Source: Candidatus Thorarchaeota archaeon | GTDB lineage: Archaea > Asgardarchaeota > Thorarchaeia > Thorarchaeales > Thorarchaeaceae | Direction of reading: 5' to 3' | NCBI GenBank assembly: GCA_016841005.1 | Contig: JAEORG010000147.1 | Coordinates: forward strand, 1 to 13,003 | Length of the DNA: 13,003 bases | In this document: in pieces, positions 6,499-13,003 of the stretch | How positions within the stretch are numbered: the first letter of the stretch is position 1 | Layout: the number at the start of each line of letters is the position of its first letter | Notes under the pieces: model-generated | What the model was told of the DNA's origin: nothing | What the model saw: the letters and a program-made list of their open reading frames with translations, nothing else | Database searches by the model: none | Program-made: the position numbers and the translations under genes

Positions 6499-7149
6499 TT
6501 AATGAGCAATGATGTTCACTTTGATATGTTCAGTTTCAGTAGAAGGTGAGATTGATGGCAGAGTAGTTCTCCAAGGTGCATTGATGAATACAACCTCGTG
6601 AGGTCTGGATTTTTTGTCAATGGAAACATAACCAAGTTCTAGTAACTTCTTACTTAACTTTCTGACAACTGATTTTTTCAGACCTGAAGAATCAGCAAGT
6701 TGTTCATACGAGGCATGACTGAGTGTTCTCACAGATTCGAGCAATTGATATTCAGGGACCTTTAATAATGCGTACCGTAGAGCTTCATTCTCTTTCCTGA
6801 TAAGTCCCTCATTGCCTGAATTGGCAAGACTTAGGGAGGATCTTAAGTCGTGAATCTCCTCGATTAATGACTGTCGCTCGAATTCAAATCGACCAAAAAC
6901 ACCTCTAGACTCGTGAACTAATTCTGAACTTAAATCAGTCCCTAGTCCATCTAGTGCTTCTCTTGAAGCTTCTTTTGCTTCTTGGATTACTCCTAACATA
7001 TCTTCATGACTTATCCACTGTCCATCTATAAGCGACTCTAGTTGACCATAATATTGATCTAATCTTCGAACCCAAACATCTTTGACTTCTTGAAAAACAC
7101 CTGCAAGCTTTAGAGTAAGACGAGCTGCACTTTCATCAGGACTGGTCAT
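6499..7149 (-). CDS. Coiled-coil protein with C-terminal winged helix, function unknown
   Basis: I do not recognise the family. From ATG 7149 it has 216 residues. The first about 130 are charged and helical, with likely coiled coil around 85-127 (FERQSLIEEIHDLRSS, then RKENEALRYALL). Residues about 130-190 look like a MarR/TrmB-like winged helix: YQLLESVRTLSHASYEQLAD, a recognition helix near SGLKKSVVRKLSKKL, and a wing of GYVSIDKKSR. The tail (PSISPSTETE) is low complexity. No membrane segment or signal peptide is present, so it is cytosolic and may dimerise through the coiled coil to bind DNA. A GTG three codons upstream (7158) is an alternative start; neither has a clear ribosome-binding site. 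The next gene downstream has its own promoter. Regulator status is inferred from fold only. Confidence 0.65.
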   Translation of the reverse strand: MTSPDESAARLTLKLAGVFQEVKDVWVRRLDQYYGQLESLIDGQWISHEDMLGVIQEAKEASREALDGLGTDLSSELVHESRGVFGRFEFERQSLIEEIHDLRSSLSLANSGNEGLIRKENEALRYALLKVPEYQLLESVRTLSHASYEQLADSSGLKKSVVRKLSKKLLELGYVSIDKKSRPHEVVFINAPWRTTLPSISPSTETEHIKVNIIAH

Positions 7150-7230
7150 GTTTACCACAAGAGCATATTTTCAAATTGGTAAAATTAGAGCTAGTGTTCT
7201 CCAGGTATGACAGAGTCAGTGCTTATTTTA

Positions 7231-8061
7231 CTAACTCCAATGAATCTTCTCTCTCAGTTTTTCAAGACCTGGAGAGGAAATCTTTGATTCATTTCCTGAC
7301 GATCCTTCAAGCATCACTGATTCGTCAACAAGAATTAGTTCTAAGAAATTCAACTCAATCAAAGAATCTATTCTAATCTGTTCTAATGGATTCTCGCTAA
7401 TATCTAACCATCTCAGGTTTTTACATTTATCCAATGGTCCAACTTCTAGTTCAGAGAGATTTGTGGACCTCAACCACAATCCCTTGATATTTTCAATACT
7501 TGAGATAATATTCATATCCACTTCGAAAAGGGGATTTCGTTCTAAGTATAATTCTTCAAGATTATCACAGGAGGATAACGGTTCAAGATCTAGTGAGCCA
7601 AGCTCGTTGCTATCTAACCTTAGGAATCTAAGTTTGCTACAAGAAGAGAGAGGACTAAGATCCAGCAAACTTAGTCTGTTTTCGTTCAATGCTATCTCAC
7701 TGATATTAGTACAATTTTCCAAGGGTTGAAGATCAATGTTTGCAAGTGCATTATTATTTAATTTTAGAGTTTCAAGTGATTCAATATTACCAATTGGATG
7801 TAGGTCTATATTGGATATTACATTAAACCCTAGATTTATTTCCTTCAAACTTGAACAACTGGCCAACGGTGTTAGATCTATTGCTCTTGTCATATTTTCA
7901 GATATGTCGACTTTCAATAACTTCTGACATACACTGACATTTTGGAGATCAACTGATTCTAGCAATCTGGCTGAAAGGTCGACAATCTTAGTATCTTCAT
8001 ATATCGTGAGCGTTTTTTCCTCTCCAATTTTGTCAATGTACGGGATTTGCACCTCAGTCAA
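7231..8061 (-). CDS. Cytosolic leucine-rich-repeat protein, eight exact 24-residue repeats
   Basis: A 276-residue protein built from LRRs, with no signal peptide or membrane helix, so probably an intracellular protein-binding scaffold. Units start at residues 45, 69, 93, 117, 141, 165, 189 and 213, each exactly 24 long, with the pattern C/I-x2-L-x2-L-x-L-x2-N-x-L-x2-[LI]-D-L-x-P-L-x2. A partial ninth unit begins at 237. The first 44 residues form an N-terminal cap and the last about 30, ending in GLEKLREKIHWS, a C-terminal cap. The TTG at 8061 is chosen because GGTGGAG (complement of 8070-8076) lies just upstream; a later GTG at 8052 lacks this. A TATA-like AATAAATAC (complement of about 8107-8115) sits further up, so the gene probably has its own promoter. 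Asgard genomes are rich in such proteins. The partner is unknown. Confidence 0.85.
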   Translation of the reverse strand: MTEVQIPYIDKIGEEKTLTIYEDTKIVDLSARLLESVDLQNVSVCQKLLKVDISENMTRAIDLTPLASCSSLKEINLGFNVISNIDLHPIGNIESLETLKLNNNALANIDLQPLENCTNISEIALNENRLSLLDLSPLSSCSKLRFLRLDSNELGSLDLEPLSSCDNLEELYLERNPLFEVDMNIISSIENIKGLWLRSTNLSELEVGPLDKCKNLRWLDISENPLEQIRIDSLIELNFLELILVDESVMLEGSSGNESKISSPGLEKLREKIHWS

Positions 8062-8121
8062 TTATCTCCACCTTCTATCACTATAGCATCTGCTTTCTAC
8101 ATATGAAACCTACGTATTTAT

Positions 8122-8670
8122 TCAAGAGTATGATATTTGACGAGTTTTTTCTATATGAGCCCATGGCAAAGGATCAGGGATTGTCTGTATTAACCTTTGA
8201 ACTAATTCGAGAACGCCTCGAGGATTTTCTACTGCCCTTAATATCAGAACAGGTTCATCTTCGCCTTTGATGTAAATTTCAAGATCCCCTTGATTTACAA
8301 TTCGTTCTTCCATATCGATATTGGTTTTGACTTCTGAAATATCATCCAGAAACACACGAGTAGTTGTGTGATTTATGTATCCTGTTCTAACTCTAACTGT
8401 CCAAGATGTTATTGCATAAAGAAAATATCGTCGGCGTAGTTCAGCCCAAAGAATAAGGATACATCCAACAGCCATGGAAAGTAATCCAGTGTACCATGCA
8501 AACAATGTGAAGTCAACGTAATGAATGGAACTCATAACCATGAATGACAATCCAAGGAAAAACGCAAGGATACCCAGTATGTAGAAGATTAATGATGCTG
8601 CTCGTTTGGGATAATATTTTGCTATTAGTATCTCCGGTTTAATCTTGTCTTCAACTCGAGTACCGCTCAT
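8122..8670 (-). CDS. Two-TM membrane protein with bacterial PH-like (bPH_2/DUF304-type) domain
   Basis: From ATG 8670 the protein has 182 residues. A cytosolic N-terminus (about 1-22, with YYPKR) leads into two membrane helices (about 24-46 and 54-76), then a domain of about 100 residues rich in beta strands: YFLYAITSWTVRVRTGYINH, FLDDISEVKT, LEIYIKG, VLILRAVENP, and a closing helix RGVLELVQRLIQ. This order of two helices then a PH-like barrel is typical of YdbT/DUF304 proteins, which are thought to act in membrane-associated assembly or lipid interaction. The start is set by TTGGAGA followed 9 nt later by ATG 8670. An earlier pair of ATGs (8706, 8703) would overlap the upstream gene and has no ribosome-binding site. 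It lies 19 bp behind the YbjN-like gene and is very likely cotranscribed with it. Confidence 0.7.
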   Translation of the reverse strand: MSGTRVEDKIKPEILIAKYYPKRAASLIFYILGILAFFLGLSFMVMSSIHYVDFTLFAWYTGLLSMAVGCILILWAELRRRYFLYAITSWTVRVRTGYINHTTTRVFLDDISEVKTNIDMEERIVNQGDLEIYIKGEDEPVLILRAVENPRGVLELVQRLIQTIPDPLPWAHIEKTRQISYS

Positions 8671-8689
8671 TATCGATTTCTCCAATCTT

Positions 8690-9130
8690 TCAAGATGACT
8701 CATCATTTTTAGAGTCTGTGTTACGACTCGTCTTTCCTATTGAATTAGCTATCTCCCATAAAACATCAGCTCCATGTACAACGTTATTGATAAGTGTGGA
8801 TAGTTCTTCACTTGTAAGGTCTGTGTCATTTGTTTGAGAAAATACAACAACATCATTATCTGGAGAGATTGCAAATTTTATTCCATTGTATAGCCAAGAC
8901 GCTTTTAGCATCTCAATTGCAAATTCAAGCTGCAGGGATGGTTCAACTTCAAGGAAACTTGTGAATCGTGCGATGATATACAACCAGGAAACTTTCTCAT
9001 TCGTCACAATCCTTATCCGTAGATCTTCGAAATGCTCAGTCTTCCACCTTAGATCTAACGCATTATCAGCTACTATGTAGTGGAGCTTCAACTCTTGTAA
9101 TAGTTTCTCGATATTTTGTATAGTACTCAT
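8690..9130 (-). CDS. YbjN / type III secretion chaperone-like fold protein
   Basis: A small acidic cytosolic protein of 146 residues. The pattern of an N-terminal helix (IQNIEKLLQELKL), a set of strands (LRIRIVTNEK, WLYIIARFT), a central helix (LQLEFAIEMLKASW), strands (IKFAISPDNDVVVFSQ) and a C-terminal helix (LTSEELSTLINNVVHGADVLWEIA) resembles the YbjN/CesT-like fold. Bacterial members act as secretion chaperones or poorly understood regulators, and the archaeal role is unknown. The tail (TSRNTDSKNDESS) is disordered. The ATG at 9130 has GGTG five nt upstream and a TATA-like TAAATATC (complement of about 9169-9176), so this is the first gene of a two-gene unit with the PH-like membrane protein. 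A chaperone for that neighbour is possible but speculative. Confidence 0.55.
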   Translation of the reverse strand: MSTIQNIEKLLQELKLHYIVADNALDLRWKTEHFEDLRIRIVTNEKVSWLYIIARFTSFLEVEPSLQLEFAIEMLKASWLYNGIKFAISPDNDVVVFSQTNDTDLTSEELSTLINNVVHGADVLWEIANSIGKTSRNTDSKNDESS

Positions 9131-9168
9131 CTATGCACCGTAATAGATTCTCATATCCATTGCATTTA

Positions 9169-9177
9169 GATATTTAC
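9169..9177 (-). promoter_or_regulatory. Promoter of the YbjN-like / PH-like gene pair
   Basis: GTAAATATC on the minus strand is a TATA-like box about 43 bp before ATG 9130, predicting transcription start near 9147. It is divergent from the PadR promoter; the two boxes lie about 35-55 bp apart, so a repressor on the PadR operator might also affect this unit. Confidence 0.35.
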
Positions 9178-9204
9178 TGTAAGTGCCCGGCGTTCTTAGA
9201 AAAC

Positions 9205-9277
9205 TTTAATATAGTATGTGGCACGATATATTATGTGTCACGATACTATCGTAATGCGTAGTATCATTAAAATCGTG
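9205..9277 (+). promoter_or_regulatory. PadR operon promoter with repeated operator-like boxes
   Basis: Two near-identical boxes, TATGTGGCACGATA (9215-9228) and TATGTGTCACGATA (9232-9245), sit 17 bp apart and straddle the TATA-like GATATATTATG (9225-9235). Each has the symmetric core GTG-N-CAC. The second box runs into the 11-bp palindrome CGATACTATCG (9241-9251), and TAGTATC (9259-9265) mirrors GATACTA (9242-9248). An inverted ATCGTG half site lies at 9272-9277. An earlier TATA-like TTTAATATAG (9205-9214) is an alternative box. PadR proteins commonly repress their own operon through such sites. Confidence 0.55.
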
Positions 9278-9289
9278 GAGAGATGAGAG

Positions 9290-9667
9290 CTGAGTAAAGA
9301 TAGCCCTAAGGACAATCCTGAACTCGAGTATCAGAAATGGAAACTTGAGGTCAGACGAGGGGCGCTCTCATTGGCCATTCTTGCTGTCATCTCTGCGGGG
9401 CAGAGCTACGGATATGACATAATGAAGAAACTTAGTGAAACTGGTTACAAAGCTCTCCAAGTAGAACCCAGCACAACATACCCTCTACTAAGAAGATTAG
9501 AACGAAGAGGAATGTTGGAAGGCCATAAGGTAGAGAAAGAGGGTCGTACGCGACGACATTACTACATTACTAGAGAAGGAAGAGAGTATTTGGATAGGAT
9601 GGTTGGATCATGGCAAGACTTGAACAATCAGTTGGAACTTCTGCTGAAGGAGGCGGATCTACTATGA
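9290..9667 (+). CDS. PadR-family transcriptional repressor (start codon uncertain)
   Basis: A cytosolic winged-helix repressor. Numbered from codon 9290 (125 residues), it shows the PadR hallmarks: VRRGALSLAILAVISAGQSY at 21-40, GYDI at 41-44, the recognition region STTYPLLRRLERRGML at 61-76, the wing RTRRHYYITREGREYL at 86-101, and a short C-terminal dimer helix. The protein-like reading extends back to 9290 with no ATG, GTG or TTG after an in-frame TGA at 9284-9286, except TTG 9371, which would cut off the first helix of the fold. GGAG at 9277-9280 lies 9 nt before CTG 9290. The reading therefore needs a CTG start, or a 1-base error that would join it to ATG 9283. It overlaps the next gene by 4 bp (ATGA), so the two are cotranscribed and translationally coupled. 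Confidence 0.85.
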   Translation: MSKDSPKDNPELEYQKWKLEVRRGALSLAILAVISAGQSYGYDIMKKLSETGYKALQVEPSTTYPLLRRLERRGMLEGHKVEKEGRTRRHYYITREGREYLDRMVGSWQDLNNQLELLLKEADLL

Positions 9668-12210
9668 ATGAAGGCGCACTAGCAATCATAGAAGATTATC
9701 TTCAGCTTGTTAGAAGACATTTACCTGATAGCATTGCAGAGGATATACTTGATGAATTGCGTGATTACATGGTTGAGGCTGCAATCGAAGAAGGTAGTGG
9801 TACTCTTAGTATTGAATCCGCAAAACGAACAGTTGCACGCTTTGGTGCACCCTCAGAGGTGGCTGAAGAATATCGCCAATCAATGATGTTGGATGAAGAC
9901 GACGCTAGCCAAGAGGTCGTGGTTGGGGGAGTCCCTAAACGTAAAGGGCCTCCCCATAAAAAAGAGATCTACGGAAAACCCGTGTCTATTCGCAGAGCAT
10001 CTATCCAACTCTTTGGTGTTCTTTTTATTTGGAGCATTATAACATCAATACCAACTGGAATCATTTGGTTCCTTTATTTTCCAATACAACTCTCTATTTT
10101 GGGTATTCTGATTTTCATTCGTGCTTTGCATCTTAGGATACGAAGAAAGACACTTAGTTCAGCTTCATACGCAACTTGGCCCAGCATACTGAGATTCTTC
10201 ACTCTCCCCTTCGGATTATTGCCAAAAGGAAGGAAGAGCCTTCGATATTTAGAATTCATTCTTACCGGGATTATAGCTATTGTGGTAATTCCATCTGTAG
10301 TTTTCTTGATATCAGTACCACTACTAATTGTAAGAATGTGGTATATCAGAAAGAGAATTATTGACATTGATGCTATACTCTTTGTAAAGAGAGATGCCAT
10401 TGTAGAATTTCTTACACTTGTTTCGCTAAATTTTGCAATTGGACTGAGTTTTTGGGCTCAATGGGCTTCTTCACCTTTCGCAATAATCACTGTCTACCCA
10501 TTTGTTGCAGTGGGTGTTGTTATCGGATTCGTATATGGATTATTACTACTATTTCGATTGGCAGGAATCACCCAAGGTTTTTGGTTCGAGAGTATGAATA
10601 TTCGTGAGTCAGATGAAGTCATTGAGATTTCAGAGTACGAGGATGATGAATACATCGAAGAGGATGATGATGAAATAGAAACGAAAGATTACAGTTACAA
10701 AGGTGTGATTTTGAGAACTCAATTCCTGAACATCACTTGGCTTTCTTGTACATTAATTCTTACCGCTGTATTACTCGATGCTGATTCATCATTTCTTGTA
10801 ATAGGTACGATTGGACTTCTCATCACTCAATTGTCAGGAACAATTGGACTCCATCTAGGAAATATAGCAAGGGTAAAGAGAAAGCAAGTGAATCCTGATC
10901 TTGTCAATAATGAAGGATGGTCACGAATTCGGAGATTCTTATCATTTCCTCAAGAGATATTTCCTGATCAGCCAACCTACATGTTACGACTCGATCTAAT
11001 TGTCTCATTAACTATAATCGCAGGTACAATAGCGTTTAATTTCATCAGACTCATGACACCTCTAATTCATGTAATGCTAGTATTCTTCACCATAATAATG
11101 GGTCTCAGATTTATAATTCTAAATCATAGATGGAGTAATCCTGATTCTCAAATGTTCAATCCATTGGAGATTGTTGTGAACTTAGCAGCACTTATCCTTG
11201 GCAATTATACTGCAATTCAGATTCTAGCAGGTTCTCCAAGATGGTATATTTTATACCCCGAAATGCAAACATGGGGAGATGCAGCGTATATGATTTGGAC
11301 GGTATTTAGTATCTATCTGTTATACTGTGTAGTCGCACGTGGTGGTACTTTCTGGATTGACGAAAAGAAGAAATCTGAGGTCAGAACGGAAGATACATCC
11401 GATAAACGGAGAGAATTAAAGAAATCAGACCCTCAGCGAATTGCTGCATTAAGGAAACTAGCACAGAATTACAAGCAAGCCCTTGGAATGATTGTGGCAG
11501 TATATGTAATCCTTGGATTAGTCTCGACTGTCATCTTCTTCTTGAATGGGGGAAGTACCTCACAGAGTTTCTTTATTCTAAACTGGCTCTGGATCATAGG
11601 TCTCTCCATCGTTGCATCAACATTGGGAACAATTCAGTTTGGTTGGAGAAGAATCCGAATTGGAAGAGATATTACACAAACCACGATAGGTAACAGAACA
11701 AGGGCAGAATCAATTATTGACGCCGCAATTATGATTGGTATTCTCACATATTTCCTTGGAACACCATCAATACTGCAGGATATACTCTCAGGAATGCTGA
11801 ATGGTGTAACTGATAATGCAGCTTTTCTGGCAGAGATAAGCGCGTATCTGATTCCATTTGCATATGTCGGCCTGATCATTGCACCTTTCATTCGACTGGT
11901 CGGAGATTTAATTGGAATGAGTTTGGGTGAGAACCACTCAACGAATAGAGCAATAATAGTAAGTGGCGGGTTATTCGTTCTGATCTCCGCTGTAATTTCT
12001 GGTATTTACGGTGGAGTGTGGTTTTATCTAATCCCAGAGGTCTTTTACATTATTACAGTCCCAATAGTGCTTCAAGTTGCTACATCATATATCAAAATAA
12101 TTTCCACCGATTCACCAAGACCAGACCCAAAACTGAGCGAATCAGAAACAGAGGAAAGTGAAAAATCTGGAATGAAACTTGAAGAAAACTACACACCACC
12201 TAAGCAGTGA
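9664..12210 (+). CDS. HAAS-domain polytopic membrane protein, partner of PadR
   Basis: An 848-residue integral membrane protein in the cytoplasmic membrane. Residues about 2-73 resemble the helical HAAS domain that accompanies PadR repressors (IIEDYLQLVRRHL, ILDELRDYMVEAAIEE, AKRTVARFGAPSEVAEEY). A charged linker (about 75-108) leads to roughly 16 membrane helices spread over about 113-300, 354-560, 606-655 and 685-810. A strikingly acidic loop occupies 315-342 and a basic loop 566-600. RFFTLP-x4-P at 177-187 and RFLSFP-x4-P at 424-434 mark an internal duplication. The cytosolic tail is hydrophilic. The start is ATG 9664: AAGGAGG at 9647-9653 lies 10 nt upstream and the ATGA overlap couples it to padR. 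An upstream in-frame ATG (9610) lies inside padR and lacks this site. The probable role is membrane-linked sensing or envelope stress response; no transport motif was recognised. Confidence 0.75.
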   Translation: MNEGALAIIEDYLQLVRRHLPDSIAEDILDELRDYMVEAAIEEGSGTLSIESAKRTVARFGAPSEVAEEYRQSMMLDEDDASQEVVVGGVPKRKGPPHKKEIYGKPVSIRRASIQLFGVLFIWSIITSIPTGIIWFLYFPIQLSILGILIFIRALHLRIRRKTLSSASYATWPSILRFFTLPFGLLPKGRKSLRYLEFILTGIIAIVVIPSVVFLISVPLLIVRMWYIRKRIIDIDAILFVKRDAIVEFLTLVSLNFAIGLSFWAQWASSPFAIITVYPFVAVGVVIGFVYGLLLLFRLAGITQGFWFESMNIRESDEVIEISEYEDDEYIEEDDDEIETKDYSYKGVILRTQFLNITWLSCTLILTAVLLDADSSFLVIGTIGLLITQLSGTIGLHLGNIARVKRKQVNPDLVNNEGWSRIRRFLSFPQEIFPDQPTYMLRLDLIVSLTIIAGTIAFNFIRLMTPLIHVMLVFFTIIMGLRFIILNHRWSNPDSQMFNPLEIVVNLAALILGNYTAIQILAGSPRWYILYPEMQTWGDAAYMIWTVFSIYLLYCVVARGGTFWIDEKKKSEVRTEDTSDKRRELKKSDPQRIAALRKLAQNYKQALGMIVAVYVILGLVSTVIFFLNGGSTSQSFFILNWLWIIGLSIVASTLGTIQFGWRRIRIGRDITQTTIGNRTRAESIIDAAIMIGILTYFLGTPSILQDILSGMLNGVTDNAAFLAEISAYLIPFAYVGLIIAPFIRLVGDLIGMSLGENHSTNRAIIVSGGLFVLISAVISGIYGGVWFYLIPEVFYIITVPIVLQVATSYIKIISTDSPRPDPKLSESETEESEKSGMKLEENYTPPKQ

Positions 12211-12262
12211 AGAATACGCAATCAGAGAGATTTATCTAAATCAAACATAACAATGTGATTAT

Positions 12263-12285
12263 AGGTCTAATTGAGACCTTGTCAA
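12263..12285 (+). terminator. Hairpin after the HAAS membrane-protein gene
   Basis: AGGTCT (12263-12268) and AGACCT (12274-12279) form a perfect 6-bp stem around AATTG, starting 52 nt after the stop codon. The stem resembles the one after the ECF-like gene (AGGTCTC/GAGACCT). The following sequence is only modestly T-rich (TTGTCAATTT) and merges with the next promoter, so it may instead be an operator. Confidence 0.35.
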
Positions 12286-12294
12286 TTTATACTA
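12283..12294 (+). promoter_or_regulatory. TATA box of the secreted-protein gene
   Basis: CAATTTATACTA contains TTTATA centred near 12288, which predicts transcription start about 12314, a few bases before ATG 12323. The GGGG at 12312-12315 is a weak ribosome-binding site at best, so the mRNA has a very short leader. Confidence 0.45.
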
Positions 12295-12322
12295 CATTGT
12301 AAAGAGACCATGGGGAATTCGA

Positions 12323-13003
12323 ATGCGAAAAGAATTACTATTAGTCATTGTAGTATGGCTTCTAGTGATTTTCATACCCGATCCATCTGCAGCCCAGAAT
12401 AATGATGAAAATACAGCCTTTATTCCAGACATGCTGTACGAATCCATACAAATTCTGAATAATTCCGATCTATTTGATCCGGTAACATGTGGGATTGAAG
12501 GATCTTCTGGGGAATTTTCATTTTGTCATACTCAGGATATGGGATTTATTACACTGAATTGGACACATGTAGCAGGTACAGAACTTGAATACAATCTGTC
12601 AAGCTCAACACTTCCAATGGATATCGATTTCTCATATTTTGGTGTTGAGTTCTATTGGAATCAAAATGTACTCCCAACCTTTGCGAATCTCTCATTGTCA
12701 TATAACATCACTACTTCCGGAGATTTTCAATATGACAACTGGCCAGGGATGTATGAGATTTGGACTTGGTTAGAGAGCCCTAATGGCAATTGGTACAGAT
12801 TTGGAACATATTATGGTGGAAGTGACGATCCTTTCTTTCAATGGGGGATGGTTGGTGATTGGGCGACAGATTTGGTGTTTCAGGATTTGATAGATTTGGG
12901 TTCACCTTCATCTGCACGAGTTATCATTGGCCTTGTTCCTTCATGGAGATTTTTCAGTGGTATTTCTTTTTATCCTTGGCAGACATATAATGGCTCAGTC
13001 CTC
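12323..13003 (+). CDS. Secreted protein of unknown function (partial, C-terminus beyond right edge)
   Basis: 227 codons are open to the edge with no stop. The N-terminus is a clear signal peptide: MRKE, a hydrophobic core LLLVIVVWLLVIFIP, and a probable cleavage after PSAA (residue 24). The mature part is rich in Trp, Tyr, Asp and Asn and looks like mainly beta structure. Six N-x-S/T sequons (N46, N79, N91, N122, N128, N223) fit surface glycosylation. C56 and C68 are the only cysteines and could form a disulfide. I recognise no family; aromatic-rich stretches such as YDNWPGMYEIWTWLESP (137-153) recall carbohydrate-binding or S-layer-associated sandwiches, which is speculation. The ATG at 12323 follows a TATA box and no other start gives as complete a signal peptide. 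It has its own promoter and need not belong to the padR operon. Confidence 0.75.
   Translation, partial: MRKELLLVIVVWLLVIFIPDPSAAQNNDENTAFIPDMLYESIQILNNSDLFDPVTCGIEGSSGEFSFCHTQDMGFITLNWTHVAGTELEYNLSSSTLPMDIDFSYFGVEFYWNQNVLPTFANLSLSYNITTSGDFQYDNWPGMYEIWTWLESPNGNWYRFGTYYGGSDDPFFQWGMVGDWATDLVFQDLIDLGSPSSARVIIGLVPSWRFFSGISFYPWQTYNGSVL

Noticed and set aside
7463..7927. Ser/Leu-rich plus-strand ORFs with repetitive look
   Set aside because: They mirror the 72-bp repeat of the LRR gene on the opposite strand; the repeat explains the pattern.
9610..9663. Upstream ATG extending the HAAS membrane protein by 18 residues
   Set aside because: This stretch is inside padR; ATG 9664 has a strong Shine-Dalgarno sequence and a typical ATGA overlap, and the HAAS-like domain begins right after it.
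10074..10400. Minus-strand ORF of 108 codons and one at 11634-11891
   Set aside because: They are antisense shadows of the long membrane-protein gene and have hydrophobic composition only because the other strand does.
1..13003. CRISPR array, transposon, integrase, toxin-antitoxin pair or defence island
   Set aside because: No regularly spaced identical repeats, no transposase or recombinase motifs, and no small paired genes of that kind were seen on either strand.

Overview
This AT-rich window (roughly 60% A+T by eye) looks archaeal and most resembles an Asgard (Thorarchaeia-like) chromosome. The support is TATA-like boxes about 25 bp before starts, a mix of Shine-Dalgarno-led and apparently leaderless genes, several TTG starts, a Tfx-type regulator, a cytosolic leucine-rich-repeat protein, and extracytoplasmic proteins rich in N-glycosylation sequons. 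The lineage is an inference from gene content; no marker gene is present. I found no rRNA, tRNA, CRISPR array, transposase, integrase or att site.

Layout. Positions 1-1466 (-) hold most of an adenine deaminase that runs off the left edge. Behind it is a gap with a strong inverted repeat and a possible small RNA. Positions 1755-3524 (-) encode a membrane-anchored family 5 solute-binding protein whose two halves appear in swapped order. Divergent from it, 3688-4335 (+) encodes an ECF S-component-like membrane protein, followed by a hairpin terminator and a long imperfect inverted repeat. A Tfx-like regulator (4674-5207, +) converges on two tandem thioredoxin-fold, membrane-tethered proteins (5215-5772 and 5832-6410, -). 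Further minus-strand genes follow: a coiled-coil/winged-helix protein (6499-7149), an LRR protein with eight exact 24-residue repeats (7231-8061), a two-TM PH-like protein (8122-8670) and a YbjN/T3S-chaperone-like protein (8690-9130).

From 9290 on the plus strand, a PadR-type repressor gene overlaps by 4 bp an 848-residue polytopic membrane protein with an N-terminal HAAS-like domain. This is the recurrent PadR-HAAS arrangement, in which the repressor controls its own operon and a membrane partner. The promoter carries repeated TATGTG(G/T)CACGATA boxes suited to autorepression. The last gene (12323 to the edge) is a secreted protein of unknown function.

How it fits together. The window mixes purine salvage, peptide/solute and vitamin uptake, extracytoplasmic thiol chemistry and envelope-linked regulation. 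The parts most worth attention are the permuted solute-binding protein, the internally duplicated HAAS membrane protein with its operator, and the candidate structured RNA near the adenine deaminase gene.
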